From contig NC_088307.1 in assembly GCF_032854445.1 (NCBI RefSeq), positions 19,110,017 to 19,174,016 of the forward strand: a DNA stretch of 64,000 nt. Reading direction: 5' to 3'. The notes under the pieces were generated by a model that ran no database searches, had not been told where the DNA came from, and worked only from the letters and a program-made list of their open reading frames with translations. Source of the stretch: Liolophura sinensis. Its lineage: Eukaryota > Mollusca > Polyplacophora > Chitonida > Chitonidae. This document shows positions 11,103 to 22,546 of this stretch, in pieces (within the stretch, counting starts at the first letter, position 1; every line of letters begins with the position of its first letter). The position numbers and the translations under genes are program-made.

Positions 11103-11237
11103 TAGTGTAACTCGAAGAACAAAACGCTCATTTTGACTCATTATTTCAGCACTTTAATTTGCCGTCATCAGGAAAATCAAATTAAAGTGCAGAAATATTG
11201 AGACAAAATGAGCCCTTTGTTTTTCAGAGTTACACTA
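11103..11237. mobile_element. Foldback element, about 58-bp arms
   Basis: TAGTGTAACTC at the left pairs with GAGTTACACTA at the right. The arms continue through aaNgctcattttg and tttcagcactttaattt to a loop of about 14 nt (gccgtcatcagg). The whole 135 bp can form one long hairpin. Confidence 0.8.
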
Positions 11238-12194
11238 CCCTTGTATTTTGTTAAACTAATCAGTTTTTGTACTTGCCAAAGATCGCTGGTTTTAGCTGAG
11301 CACGGCTTTAATCTCACCTTCCATAACACAGCTGCTGTTATGTTTATAAAGGTGAAATTGTGGCATTAACCATCAATCAAATAAATAAACACACACCTTT
11401 AGATTACCTTAATTTGGGCACACCCTGTATTGTAATTTTTTTTTTTTGGCATCGAAATTTTATCAGCAAATGTCTACTCTGACATTTAGAGGCCGTAAAA
11501 TGGATTAGCTGGGTTGATCTTGTCATTGACTCTAGAGGTTTCGGAGACGAAATGAACATTTTTGACTTTATACTGTGCGTTGAATGCCGTGAAAATTGTC
11601 TGTAGCCCTGTGGATGGCTAATTTAGGCACTCTGTATCTTTGGGCACACCATTTGCTGTCATGGGAAATGTGTCATCTGTGAATTAAGAAAGACCTGAAT
11701 TACAGGTAAATGTACCGAAATAAATCTGTGTTATCAGATTATACACTTGAACGTCCTGTCTCTCTAGGATAGAAGGACTTGAGTCTTTTCTTAGTACCTA
11801 TCTAACTATTGTGCTAATCACGTATTTACCTGTCTGCATCCACATCCACTCAATACAAGTATCATTATCTTTCTATCAGTCTACCATCTGCTAAATGAAT
11901 AACCACTCCGAGAGATATCGACTTTCCCATTAGCCCTGGTATTTTTATCAACAGAGTTGGCTGGTTTTACTATATATGTAGTTAACTTGAGCACAGCATG
12001 TAACAACCTTTAATATGCTAAGTTTGTATTTAGGTTTCAACATCCAAGTGTCACTAGCATGAATAATGCAGTCACAGATATACATGTACATCACATGTAT
12101 GTATCATTATGTATTTGTTTGTCCTTATTGTAAAATAAATCGTCAGCTTTTATTTGTATGTACTTTAATTCTTCTAATTATTAGAACAGATATT

Positions 12195-12370
12195 ACTAGT
12201 GTTGAAAGTAGAACATTACATTTTTTACCAGACTTCGGAAAAGTGAAGAAATGAGCATGTTGTTCATTAGGTGGTCAACCATGTGAGAAAAAAGAAACTC
12301 AACATTCCTGCTAGAATTACACACATATATATATCGTCTAAAATGAGCAGATCAGGGGATGCTGAATCTT
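12195..12370 (+). repeat. Dispersed repeat, copy 1
   Basis: GTTGAAAGTAGAACATTACA, then ttaccag, ggaaaagtgaag, atgttgttcattag and accatgtgagaaaaaagaaa recur in the same order at 32385-32555. The element type is unknown. Confidence 0.7.
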
Positions 12371-12795
12371 AAATTTAAAATATTTTTAATTCATTAATGT
12401 ATTTTATATGTTATTTTACTGAATACGACAAGTACAAGTAGATCTTGTATTTACACCAGAACGGAACATGTACTGTATTTACATTATATAGAGTAAAATG
12501 AATACTGAGGAAAGAATAAAATACAGTATTATTTTATAGTATGTAGTATTTTATAGTGCATTGCATGTAAGTGTATTTTCAAGGCTCTCGCCGGTTCAGT
12601 CACTAAAAGTCTCACTGGATTTAATTCAGATTTAAGTCTGGCCTGACTTTATTAGACTTCGCTAGTTTCAGAAAACAGACACGCGCAAATTTGCATTCGC
12701 TGCAACGTCCTGCAAAACACGGATGTCATCTTGCTCTCACGCGCCTCATTGAGTGATTGTCCCATTTTAAAAGATAGAGTGAAAAAAAATAATTA

Positions 12796-12832
12796 GATTG
12801 ACTGACTGACTGACTGACTGATTGATAATTAG
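12796..12832. repeat. GACT tetranucleotide microsatellite
   Basis: Uninterrupted TGAC/GACT units for about 30 bp, then decaying into ATTGATAATT. Confidence 0.9.
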
Positions 12833-12984
12833 ACAGGCAGACCGACTTGCTCCCGATTAAACATTTATTCATTTTGTATAGTATTATGGCACAATAATAC
12901 GTTGTTTTTTAGAAAATAAGTTAAAGTATGAATTGTTTAGAAGTTTTGTCCCCATCTATATATGCTTACAGGTAAGATTGCTTA

Positions 12985-12988
<4 letters not shown>

Positions 12989-13045
<57 letters not shown>
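12989..13045. repeat. TA dinucleotide microsatellite
   Basis: About 28 perfect TA units; likely polymorphic in length. Confidence 0.97.
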
Positions 13046-13048
<3 letters not shown>

Positions 13049-13844
13049 TGGTTTTAGTACAGCATCTAAAACTAGAATCAATTCTAACATTTTTAAATTG
13101 TAACCAGAGTCTTCATTTGCATACATGTACCTGTGTGCAATTATGTTTAGTGCAAATTTCTAATCAAGGCATTCTGTAGACTTGTGACACCTGGCTAGGT
13201 TATAAAATGTCACACCTGACACAGGTGATCTGATTACAGAAACACCTAGGCTTAAGCCTCCCTTATACCTTTCTGGTATCATCCACCCATAAAACTGACT
13301 ACTAAGTGAAAATTCTGAATTTATTTTCTGTTTTCTACTTAAAAGATTTTCACCTACATTGATTTTAAACTTTAAATATTTCATTCTTTTTTGCTCTTGG
13401 ACACGTTTAAATGGTGTGAAAATAGGTTTTTTTTTCCTGAAAAATTGTTTTTTTAATATGAGTGAAGATGCAGATACCAAAGGCGTCTTTCAACCAGCAG
13501 AAATTAAAAAAAAGGACAAAAAGTTACAAAAATTCTGCAGTCTTGTTCCGAGTGTGACAGGGAAGCAGAAGACATTACACTTCCTCATGACAAAAACCAC
13601 ACCTGGTTAAGTGCAGATGTTGTTCCTCATTCATTGCACTGTAGTGCAGTATTGAGTTGACCAGGTGCAGGTGTTAAATGTACGCGCACAGTCTCGTCTG
13701 GCACAATACGAACTTGTTAAGTTTGATGAATGCTTCACTGAAACCTTTTGACAAGTTGAAGTGCATCTGATACATCTGTCGATACACACTTCGTGTCTGG
13801 GTCTGATGATATCACAAAGACTAGCATTTTCTCATTGTACTCTC

Positions 13845-14003
13845 CATTCGTACGTGGGAAAGTCTGACAGCAACTTGCGGATGGTGGTGGGTTTCCCCCA
13901 GCGTCGGTCCGGTTTCCTCCCGTGGTGATACTGGTTGCCATTATATAAGTGAAATATTCTTGAGTACGGTGTAAAACACCCATCAAATAAGTAAATAAAT
14001 AAA
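13845..14003 (+). mobile_element. SINE family 1, 5'-truncated
   Basis: From GTACGTGGGAAAGTCTGACA through GGTTTCCTCCC and AAGTGAAATATTCTTGAGTA to GTAAAACACC and an AAATA-rich tail. Confidence 0.85.
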
Positions 14004-14341
14004 CTTCCAGTTGTTTTCTTCACATGCAGGTACATAGTTTGTGAGGTCAAATTAGTCAGCCATGTTAACACCTGTAAGCTATTGCCTTTGATCTGTACAG
14101 TACATATACAACAAGTAATGTAACTTTTTTGAGCAGAATTTAGAAGTCGGTAGGTTACCAAATAGATAAATTAATAATGGGTTAATAAATAAATAAATTT
14201 CATGTAACAAATGACTTCGGATTATGATTATAACAATTATATGTAAAGGTAGATAACAACAGTCAACTTCATTTATTCAGCATGCCTAAAGTCCGGAGTG
14301 TTAAAGAGAAACATGGAGAGTCTAAAAATGAAAAGCTGTAC

Positions 14342-14517
14342 TGTAATTCTTCCACCTTTTCGCATGTTTGCAAGGTGTTTATTCTGAACGCATTATTCCG
14401 TGTAGTCGACTGATTAAATCATACTTTTTTTGAAGCCCAATTTGTTCAATCTAATCAATTTTGATTGCACACAAAGTTTGCTCTTTCATATTCGGAAAGA
14501 TCGAGGAAATAGGTTAC
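14342..14517 (-). mobile_element. MITE family A copy, diverged
   Basis: Starts TGTAATTCTTCCACCTTTTC with gcatgtttgcaaggtgttta and ends GGAAATAGGTTAC. Part of the middle is deleted. Confidence 0.6.
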
Positions 14518-16314
14518 AATAAATGAGTGTTGTACCAGATCAAAATACATCACATGAGCACTCTGAATCGCTTTTTGTGCAATTCAGAATGTAATTATCT
14601 CTCGATAATCACAAATACCATCATAATTTTGATATTTCATATGACTGTGTTTTGTGGGAAAAAACAATCTAAATATTGTCTGTTTATTAAACCGATATTT
14701 ATTTCAAGTGTCAGGGATCACATGATTCAAATTTTTTCCCTCATCGTGATAGCCCCGTTTTCCTTGTAACATACATACTGGCACAGGGGGAAATTTTCAC
14801 CCTTTTGATTGGTAAATGCAGATAGTTATCATAAATCATATCATATCTTGACTTCACAGACACAGTGTATGTGTCATCCCTTTTTCGAAAGCGTCAAGAA
14901 AAATCTTGCCAGAACTTTGCATTTTCTATTTTATGCAGTTGTTCTGAGATGAATGCACTGTTTGCTTTTGGCCAAACACTTTTATAAAACATCTCCTAAG
15001 TGACAATAATCCAAAGTCCAGCTTAAATATAGAATAGAATTTTCAGTATGTTTATGTAGAATCTTCTGCTGAAACCAGCCATCAAACTATTGTAGTATTA
15101 AAGGAAACGTGTTTTTGTAGTGTAAAACCTTGACATGTTGAGTACCACACACTTGAAATGACCAGAGCTCCAGGTTCGTGAATGAAAGAGAACAGATTTG
15201 TAATTCTAAAAAAAAAAAAAAAACCTTTCAAATGTGTCACATGCTGATTTTTTTTTTTGAAGAAGAGAAACAACAAAAAACACTGTGGTCATGTGTATAC
15301 CATTTTACAGTGTGTATTGAAAACACTACATGTATAGGGATGTAGAGCTGATAAACCCTCTGTGGGAAGCAAAATTTTATGATGGCTTGGCCTGTCCAAA
15401 CATAGTGTTGGTACACAAGGGATATAAGAAATTTGTTATGTCCTGATTATCTGAGTGTAAAATTAGATGAGGTTCTTTTGTCTTTATCCTTTTTTTTGTT
15501 CAGCTCTTTCCACATATTCCAGTATATTTCTTCGAATCTCTATACTGACTTATTCTGACAAGATAATTTCTTTATATTTGTGACATTCTGAAATTTATTA
15601 AATTCTGTTTGAATAGTTGTTTTCTGGAGTGACATTTTTGCAGACTGCTCTGTTCAGCGAATTCTCCATTGTGTGCAATAAATGTAGCGAAAGAAAAAAT
15701 AAAATGAATCCATTAAGAATAGAGAGCGTATCATTTTCCATATGAAAAGGCAGCTTTCTACAAGCTTTTTGTAAACTTTGAAGCCTTAATAATGTTCATT
15801 GTCAGTTACACATGTTCACTCTGTTGAATGCAATGGTCTTGTCCATGACCTTTGGGCATGGTAGCATAACATGCAAATTGAGTGGGATCTACCACTCTGC
15901 GAAAAAGGGGTGGCCGGCCGTGCCAGGTGCTTGTGTGTAGGCTTGTTGAATGTTCTTTGTGATATTATGTTCGATGGAGTATGAAATAAGGTGATCATTG
16001 CTCTGTGAAATTTGCTTTATGGATCGAACAAAGACCGCAGAGTTGCTCCGAAGCTGCAAGGATGCGGAAATATGATAGATTGTAAGACGACATATTGTGA
16101 TCATTTTCCTTCATAATAGACTTTTACCACACACGCTTGTAGACTTTGTAAAAGTTTGTGGAGGAATTGTGTAATATGCGTGTCTGTGCTGTTGTGTTGG
16201 AAAACTTAAAAAAGATGGCTCAAGTACAACTGTGTTAATGGTATTGATGTGTGTGCAAGCAGTGTACAGTATAGCCATGATTATTGAAAATCACATCAAG
16301 CAGTTTACATGCGC

Positions 16315-16532
16315 CATATTTTCTCAACTTTTCCTCTTATGAAAGAACAACTTTCACTGTGGTTTAGGCACCTTTTTGATTTGATTTTAGACAAATCTTG
16401 GTTGCTTTGGCCAATTTCAGGGCTTTCACAAAAAAATATAATTTTATTAGCCTGCACTGAATAATGACCTCAGAATATGCTTTCAAGAAAAAACACCTTT
16501 CAAACATGTGATTTCAAAAGGTTGAAAATTGA
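16315..16532 (+). mobile_element. MITE family A copy
   Basis: Contains gaaagaacaactttcactgt, ggccaatttcagggctt, gaataatgacctcagaatat and aaaaggttgaaaatt. The terminal repeats are decayed. Confidence 0.7.
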
Positions 16533-16671
16533 CATTGTAGTTATTCAGGAGGCCTGTGTCATTTATTTCATTTAAACCATTTTCATCATGCATGCAGTGT
16601 GCTTGGGTGCAGCTAAAACAGAACTGCGTGGATGTGTAACACACATGGGGTGTGCACGAGAGCACTGCCCA

Positions 16672-16876
16672 AGTCCTCAACCTTTTTTGATATGAAAGGG
16701 CAACTTTCAGTGTGATTTATGAACCTTTAGGATATGATTTTGGGGACAAAATTGGTTGGATTGACCAGTGTCAGGGTTTTACAAAAAGTACATTTTTATC
16801 AGTCTACACAGAAAAGTGCCTTCAAAACATGCTTGAATAAACATCTTGCAAACATGTAAAAAGGTTGAAGAATCAC
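16672..16876 (+). mobile_element. MITE family A copy
   Basis: Starts TCCTCAACCTTTTTTGATAT and ends AAAAAGGTTGAAGAATCAC. It lies 140 bp from the previous copy, in the same orientation. Confidence 0.75.
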
Positions 16877-17499
16877 ATGTACAGTGTCATACCCATTACT
16901 GAAAACTACTTTTTATCCACCGAAGTGAAAGTGGAAAAATTTGTGCGTGCTGTTATATGTTAGTACATATGATAATTCGAACATTAAGGAATAAAACCAA
17001 AGCATTTCATATATCCTTTAAAGTTGACTGGTTATTCTGTACATGGTTGCGGAAGCACACGTGTTACATAAAGGATGAAGCATCAGTGCAATAATGCAGG
17101 TTCAGTCTGAAGCTGCTTTGAAGTTCAGGAAATATGAGAAGCTGATTTCTGCTTCTTTTTGCAACACCCGGGTTGAGAAAGCTTCCTGTGGTTCTTCAAT
17201 ACGTATTAACCTGGCATGGTTCCTTTTATTCGCTGTGCGTCTTTACTTTGAAAATGTCTATTTATTCAGGGCCAGATGTGATCGTTGCTGCGTGGCGATC
17301 AGCAGCAAGCAGCAATGCATCAGACACTTCTAGCATCGATCGATAAAACACTTGATAATTGGATTAGGCATTAAAAGTTGGTATCCGTGTATCTTTTGAA
17401 GCGATTAATGACTTTATACACATCAAGAATGTTGTTTTCTAGCCTGAAGCTGTACACCGTGGCAGAAATCTTACACACAACTGAAAAAGATTTTAAAAG

Positions 17500-17650
17500 T
17501 TATACGTCGCAGCTGGCTGTGGTAGAGTGGTTTTAAGGTGCTTTGCCTTTCACTGGTTTGGCTACACAAGATTCAATCCCAGTCTCGGGCAGGTTATTCT
17601 CTGCGATCCCCCACCAGCATTGTTCTTCTAAAGGGCCTTCCTGGCCATAA
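17500..17650 (+). mobile_element. Possible tRNA-like SINE head
   Basis: TGGCTGTGGTAGAGTGG resembles an A box, and GATTCAATCCC 50 bp later resembles a B box, as in the tRNA-derived SINEs here. No matching second copy was found in the window, so it may be a decayed third family. Confidence 0.3.
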
Positions 17651-17877
17651 GCAGTAAACATTGCTCTCTTATCATGTTACTTGAAGTTCGCTGAAAGTCA
17701 CCTGCTTTGCCTACGACATACAGTACATGTACATGTATACTACGATTGGGTGAGTTCAGTGGTAACATACAAAAAACTGACAGCTATCATAAAAGTGAAA
17801 AATTCATGAGTATACATGGGTCCACACAACAATTAAATATATAATTGTTGACCCAGTAAAGATTTATTAATATATTT

Positions 17878-18119
17878 GAATGGTGTTTTACACCGTACTC
17901 ATTGAAGTACAACAGCGGCCAGCATTATGGTGGGAGGAAATCAAGCAGAATGTCGGGGAAACCCACAACTATTTGCAGGTTGCTGCAGACTTTCCCACGT
18001 ACAGCCAGGGAGGAAGCCAACATGAGCTGGACTCACAGTGAAAGCATTGTGAAAGTGGCTCATGAGTCATTGCGCCGCTCTGGCGTGCTAACCACCTTTG
18101 CCACGGAGGCCCCCAATCC
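17878..18119 (-). mobile_element. SINE family 1, near full length
   Basis: Minus-orientation copy from GGTGTTTTACACCGTACTCA to the tRNA-like head GCCACGGAGGCCCCC. It is immediately followed by the independent copy at 18131. Confidence 0.85.
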
Positions 18120-18295
18120 AGTAATGATTTTTTATTTTTTATTTATTTGATTGGTGTTTTACGCCGTACTCGAGAATATTTCACTTATACGACGGCGGCC
18201 AGCATTATGGTGGGTGGAAACCGGGCACAGCCTAAGGGAAACCCACGACCATCCGCATTTTGCTGCCAAACCTTCCCACTTACGAGTAATGATTT
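18120..18295 (-). mobile_element. SINE family 1, 5'-truncated, with target-site duplication
   Basis: The element body (about 18131-18284) is flanked by identical AGTAATGATTT at 18120-18130 and 18285-18295. This shows a separate insertion right beside the older copy. It lacks the tRNA-like head. Confidence 0.9.
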
Positions 18296-18529
18296 AAAAA
18301 CTCATAAGATCCCACAGTTAACTAGTGCCAAGAATTACTATTACAGAATCAACCCTGGAAAAATGAAAGTTCATCCAGTAACACCACAGAAACCTGCTTC
18401 TGCCAAAGTAAAGATTGTAGAATATCAGGGTAAGTGCCAAAATCTCCCCTAGCTAATAAGGCTCACTGCTGGATATACAGATATCCACATAAAGATACAT
18501 AAAACAGCTTAGCGGAATGTATATGTGTC

Positions 18530-18815
18530 TGCTTTGGTGGCCTAATGGTTAGAGTGTCTGTCTCGAAGTCGTTAGGCATCGTGAACAAACCCGGATCAGG
18601 TCATACCAAAGATTTTAAAAATGGTACTTGTTGCTGCCTTGTTTGGCACTCAGCGCCAAGAGGTTAGAGCATTAGGAAACATGACAGGTTGGCCTGGTGT
18701 CAGTGTAATGTGACTGGGTGTCTGGTGTCTTCGGCATGATACTTCAGCGTTGGCAGCACTTCGGCAGCATGGACTCGCCCTGCCACAAGAGGACACAATG
18801 TCGCATTTGAGCATG
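18530..18815 (+). mobile_element. tRNA-derived SINE, family 2-related
   Basis: The head GGTGGCCTAATGGTTAGAGT is an A-box-like tRNA start, followed by GGATCAGGTCATACC. The body (ttaaaaatggtacttgttgc, tggcactcag, ttggcctggtgtcagtgtaa, ggtgtcttcggcatgatact) recurs at 28090, 30215 and 58650. Confidence 0.8.
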
Positions 18816-18969
18816 TCTCAGACTTCTCTATGATGTTTGCTGGCTCATAGACTGAATTGAAATGGGTGTTAGTATGTCCTACCTCATATCTACTATCATT
18901 GTCATATTTGACTCTTGCATACTTCTACGAACTACATGTACCGGTATTCATATCTGTTATGACATTTGA

Positions 18970-19192
18970 GAACATGACCCAGGAGCCTCTCACCAACGCG
19001 GTCGCTGTGAGTTCAAGTCCAGCTCATGCTGGCTTCCTCTCTGGCCGTAGGTGGGAAAGTCTGCGGATGGTCGTGGCTGTCCCCCGGGATCTGCCCTTTT
19101 TGCTCCCATCATAATACTGGCGGCCTTCGTATAGGTGAAATATTCTTGAGTTTGGCGTAAAACACCAATCAAATAAATAATAAATATAATAA
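18970..19192 (+). mobile_element. SINE family 1, lacking only the A-box part
   Basis: Begins at CATGACCCAGGAGCCTCTCA, keeps the B box GAGTTCAAGTCC, and ends GTAAAACACCAATCAAATAA with an A/T tail. Confidence 0.88.
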
Positions 19193-19683
19193 GCAGTCAT
19201 TTATAAGCCTGAAATTGTGGCTATAAATTGTATTATATAAAGTCTTCCTGCTGATGACCTGGCCACGGGATCACAAAGTGATCTTAGATGTAAGTCAAAA
19301 GTTCAGATCACTTTAAAATTGTTGTTTCTTATATTACAAGGTGGAACTTTTGCTTGAAAACGTAAATTCTGGGAAAGTTATTGTACAGCAGATTCAGCTA
19401 AAATGATGGAAAGGAACATACGAAATTTAATGACTGAAGTTTTTACTTTAATAAACTCTAAGATCGCTTTGTGATCCCAGGGCCTTAGCTTAATTTTAGG
19501 TAACTGTTTATGTTTTCAGCTATAAAAATCAAGTGAATGACCAAACATTTTGATTCTGTATATGTTTATGAACACTACTTTATTAATATTTGTTTTCCGT
19601 GTTGGTCCTTTGGTAACGTGTGCATTGAAACCGTTTTGTCGACTGCCATAACGAGTTTGATTCCTATACTTGCATACTTTTTG

Positions 19684-20030
19684 ACCGGCCCCGATGGCTC
19701 AGTTGGTAGAGCGCTGCTTTGGGGATGGGAGATCCACGCTCAGTCGGGTCACACCTAGGATTTTAAAAGAGGATGTTGTAGCTTCCCCGCTTGTCATTCA
19801 GCATTAAGGGGGAATGCAACGACTGGTTGACCTGTATCAGTATAATGGCTCAAGTGGGGTGGCTTGCTTGCCTTCAGTAAGTGGTCTCAGTGAAAAAGCA
19901 CTAGAAGAGAGGTAGAAATCCGTCCTGCAACAAGGAGGCACATTACATGCACTCTAAGGATTCGTTGTCATACGACTGAAAAATTGTTAAGTACGACATT
20001 AAATCCCAAGCACCCACTCACTCACTCACT
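19684..20030 (+). mobile_element. tRNA-derived SINE, family 2, full length
   Basis: The head GATGGCTCAGTTGGTAGAGC is followed by GGGTCACACC, where a B box would be. The body is shared with 2183-2550. The tail CATACGACTGAAAAATTGTT runs into a short CACT repeat. Confidence 0.85.
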
Positions 20031-20814
20031 CTTTAATATTAATTTTCTTCCACAAATGATAGTCTGTTGATCTGTAAGCTCTCATTTTAAAAACAAATTC
20101 TATTGCAAGGTGCCTGCATGAAAGGTCTGTCAGTTTTAATCCCTCTTTTATCGTGTTTCTCATTAATATCATCACCGTGACATGCGGTACTAAGACATCA
20201 TCATTTATTTAAAGATTTACATTATTTTTTCCCAAGTACATGTATTTCATTTTAAACCAAATGCTTTCTTTGACATAGAAGATATACATGTAAGTTGGCG
20301 TGCTGCCGTTATCAGAACCAAAGGGGAGCATTGCCCTCGTTTTTATCATGAAACCAACCAATTATAGTAATTATTTCCCGTGCCCCGTTTATATGAGGCG
20401 GAAGTTTAGGAATCTCTGTGTTTTTATTGTGGTATAGAGTTCCACTGTTTCTTTCCCGTCATTTGATAGTGCACGCAAACAGTAGAATATCTGGACTAGC
20501 ACATGTGCAGGAAATGGAACTAGTATATGTACATGTACATCGTAATTCTGATTGGACTTTCTATGACCTCCTGACGTAACAAGGAATATTTGTGCAAAAA
20601 AATCCCCCAAAAATTGATTAAAACAGAAGTGCCAAACAGTAGATTGTAGCAAAGAAGTTCCAGTTCATTCGGAATTTAATTTAAGTTGAAATTCTTAAGA
20701 GGAAAATGCATGTGGTCCGTTGTACAGAGGGGCAGGAATCCCAGACATGTATTTGCAACGAGCCAACCGTCTGAGCCAGCACAGGGTTATATTTTGGGCA
20801 TTGTTGAGGGGAAT

Positions 20815-20897
20815 CTGCATGGATTCACACAGATTCGCTCTGCATGGATTCACACAGATTCACTCTGCATGGATTCACACAGATTCGCTCTGCATGA
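20815..20897. repeat. 25-bp tandem repeat, about 3.3 copies
   Basis: Unit TGCATGGATTCACACAGATT plus CGCTC, repeated with single-base changes. The open frames here are repeat artefacts. Confidence 0.92.
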
Positions 20898-21526
20898 ATC
20901 CATGAGAATCTTAAGTCTGATACTAGGGCTACTAAGCAGTTGATCCAGTGAAGATTTTAATGCATGTCTAAGTAAAACAGATTTAAGCTCCTCCATGTTC
21001 AAAAAGTATGTATATTCGGTTGAAATTTATTATTATGGCTGGTTCCTTACAGGAATCTAAGCAGAATCCTGTAGCTTTGTTTCATGAGAGTCATAGCAGA
21101 AAAGGATTCCTGTCAAAAGTAAAGTCCTGAAGCAAGGCCCCCCACATCACTAAAGTACAGTATAATAAGCCACAAAAGAAGTATATGTATAACTTACATG
21201 TACGTGTATGTGTGCATGTCCATGTATATCACACAGTATACATGTAGGCCATGTTGCCTCATGTGGCCGTGTTGCCATTTCAGTTTGAGTAAGCTTCCGA
21301 CAAAAGAGCTCCAGTGGTAATGGAGTGATCCTCTTTTCACTCGTCTCCTCGGAATCCTGGTCATCCTTCACCATTATTCTTCTTGGCATTTGGTGTAATC
21401 TTCTCCAGTTCACGATGTCAGTGGGAACACAAGGAGATATTAAAACTCTGCCTGCGATGAAACTACCCTAAAATCCTCAACTGATTTGACCAGTCAGGTG
21501 TAACTTTTTGATTCAGTAGGAAATTT

Positions 21527-21895
21527 ATATGATATTGAAGACTAAACACTCCCCGGTACTGGACCATACATGTAAGAAATTCACACAAATATCCATGGAC
21601 AACATGTATTGTTATTTAGGGTAATTCATATGATATTGAAGACTAAACACTCCCCGGTACTGGACCATACATGTAAGAAATTCACACAAATATCCATGGA
21701 CAACATTTATTGTTATTTAGGGTAATTCATAAAATATTGAAGACTAAACACTCCTCGGTACTGGACCATACATGTAAGAAATTTACACAAATAGCCATGG
21801 ACAACATTTATTGTTATTTAGGGTAATTTATATGATATTGAAGACTAACCACTCCCCGGTACTGACCATACATGTAAGAAATTCACACAAATAAG
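21527..21895. repeat. 101-bp tandem repeat, about 3.6 copies
   Basis: The marker GATATTGAAGACTAA recurs at 21531, 21632, 21733 and 21834, exactly 101 bp apart. Each unit contains CTCCCCGGTACTGGACCATA (one copy CTCCTCGG, the last missing a G) and ttgttatttagggtaattca. A further partial unit starts at 22054. Confidence 0.93.
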
Positions 21896-22399
21896 ATAAT
21901 ATGTCCAGGTCTCATAATATTCCTCTAATGCCTAAATGCCTAAACCTCTAGACCTCAAAATACCTTTCTAAAATCTATAGAACTCTCAGGAATCAGGAAA
22001 AATGGGAAAGTTTGTCATGGACAAAATTTAAGGTTATTTAGGGTAATTCATATGATATTGAAGACTAAAACATATTATCCAGATACTGGCACATAATGAT
22101 ACATGTATGAGCTTCTCAGAAATATTATAATGTATGAATGTCAAGGTCGGGAAATATTACTCTAATTAATATGTCAAAACATAAACTGTCGCTCGTCAGA
22201 TTTGTTGAAGATTTACGGTAGGTGTTCATGTACATGTACATGTCGCCAGGAGCTGCTCAGGGGCATTTGGCAAAGTATTGTCACGCTGTGGGGTTTTCAA
22301 GAAAAGATTGGAAAAACTTTCTTTAAGGCTATAACCATGTACTTGCATAATCTCACTGGTGGCCTTATTTAACTGCAAACCTGTGGATAAACATGGGTT

Positions 22400-22504
22400 T
22401 TCTGGCTGGCTCTACCCGGTTGCCTTCCACTGCTCTACTGTCCTCTGTTGTATAAGCGAAATATTCTTGGGCACCGCAAGGAACACCAATCAGATAAATA
22501 AATA
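22400..22504 (+). mobile_element. SINE family 1, decayed 3' part
   Basis: ggctctacccggttgccttcc, ttgtataagcgaaatattct and aacaccaatcagataaataa can be aligned to the family consensus. Confidence 0.6.
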
Positions 22505-22525
22505 AGATTCTTAAAATGCATTGTA

Positions 22526-22546
22526 CCCCCCCCCCCCCCCCCCCCC
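22526..22546. repeat. Homopolymer of 21 C
   Basis: Uninterrupted cytosines followed by A7. Such a tract can form secondary structure and is prone to assembly and length error. Confidence 0.95.

Noticed and set aside
13359-13610. 83-codon plus-strand ORF containing MSEDADTKGVFQPAEIKKK
   Set aside because: Low-complexity Lys/Phe-rich translation of A and T tracts, with no splice or promoter context and no recognised family.
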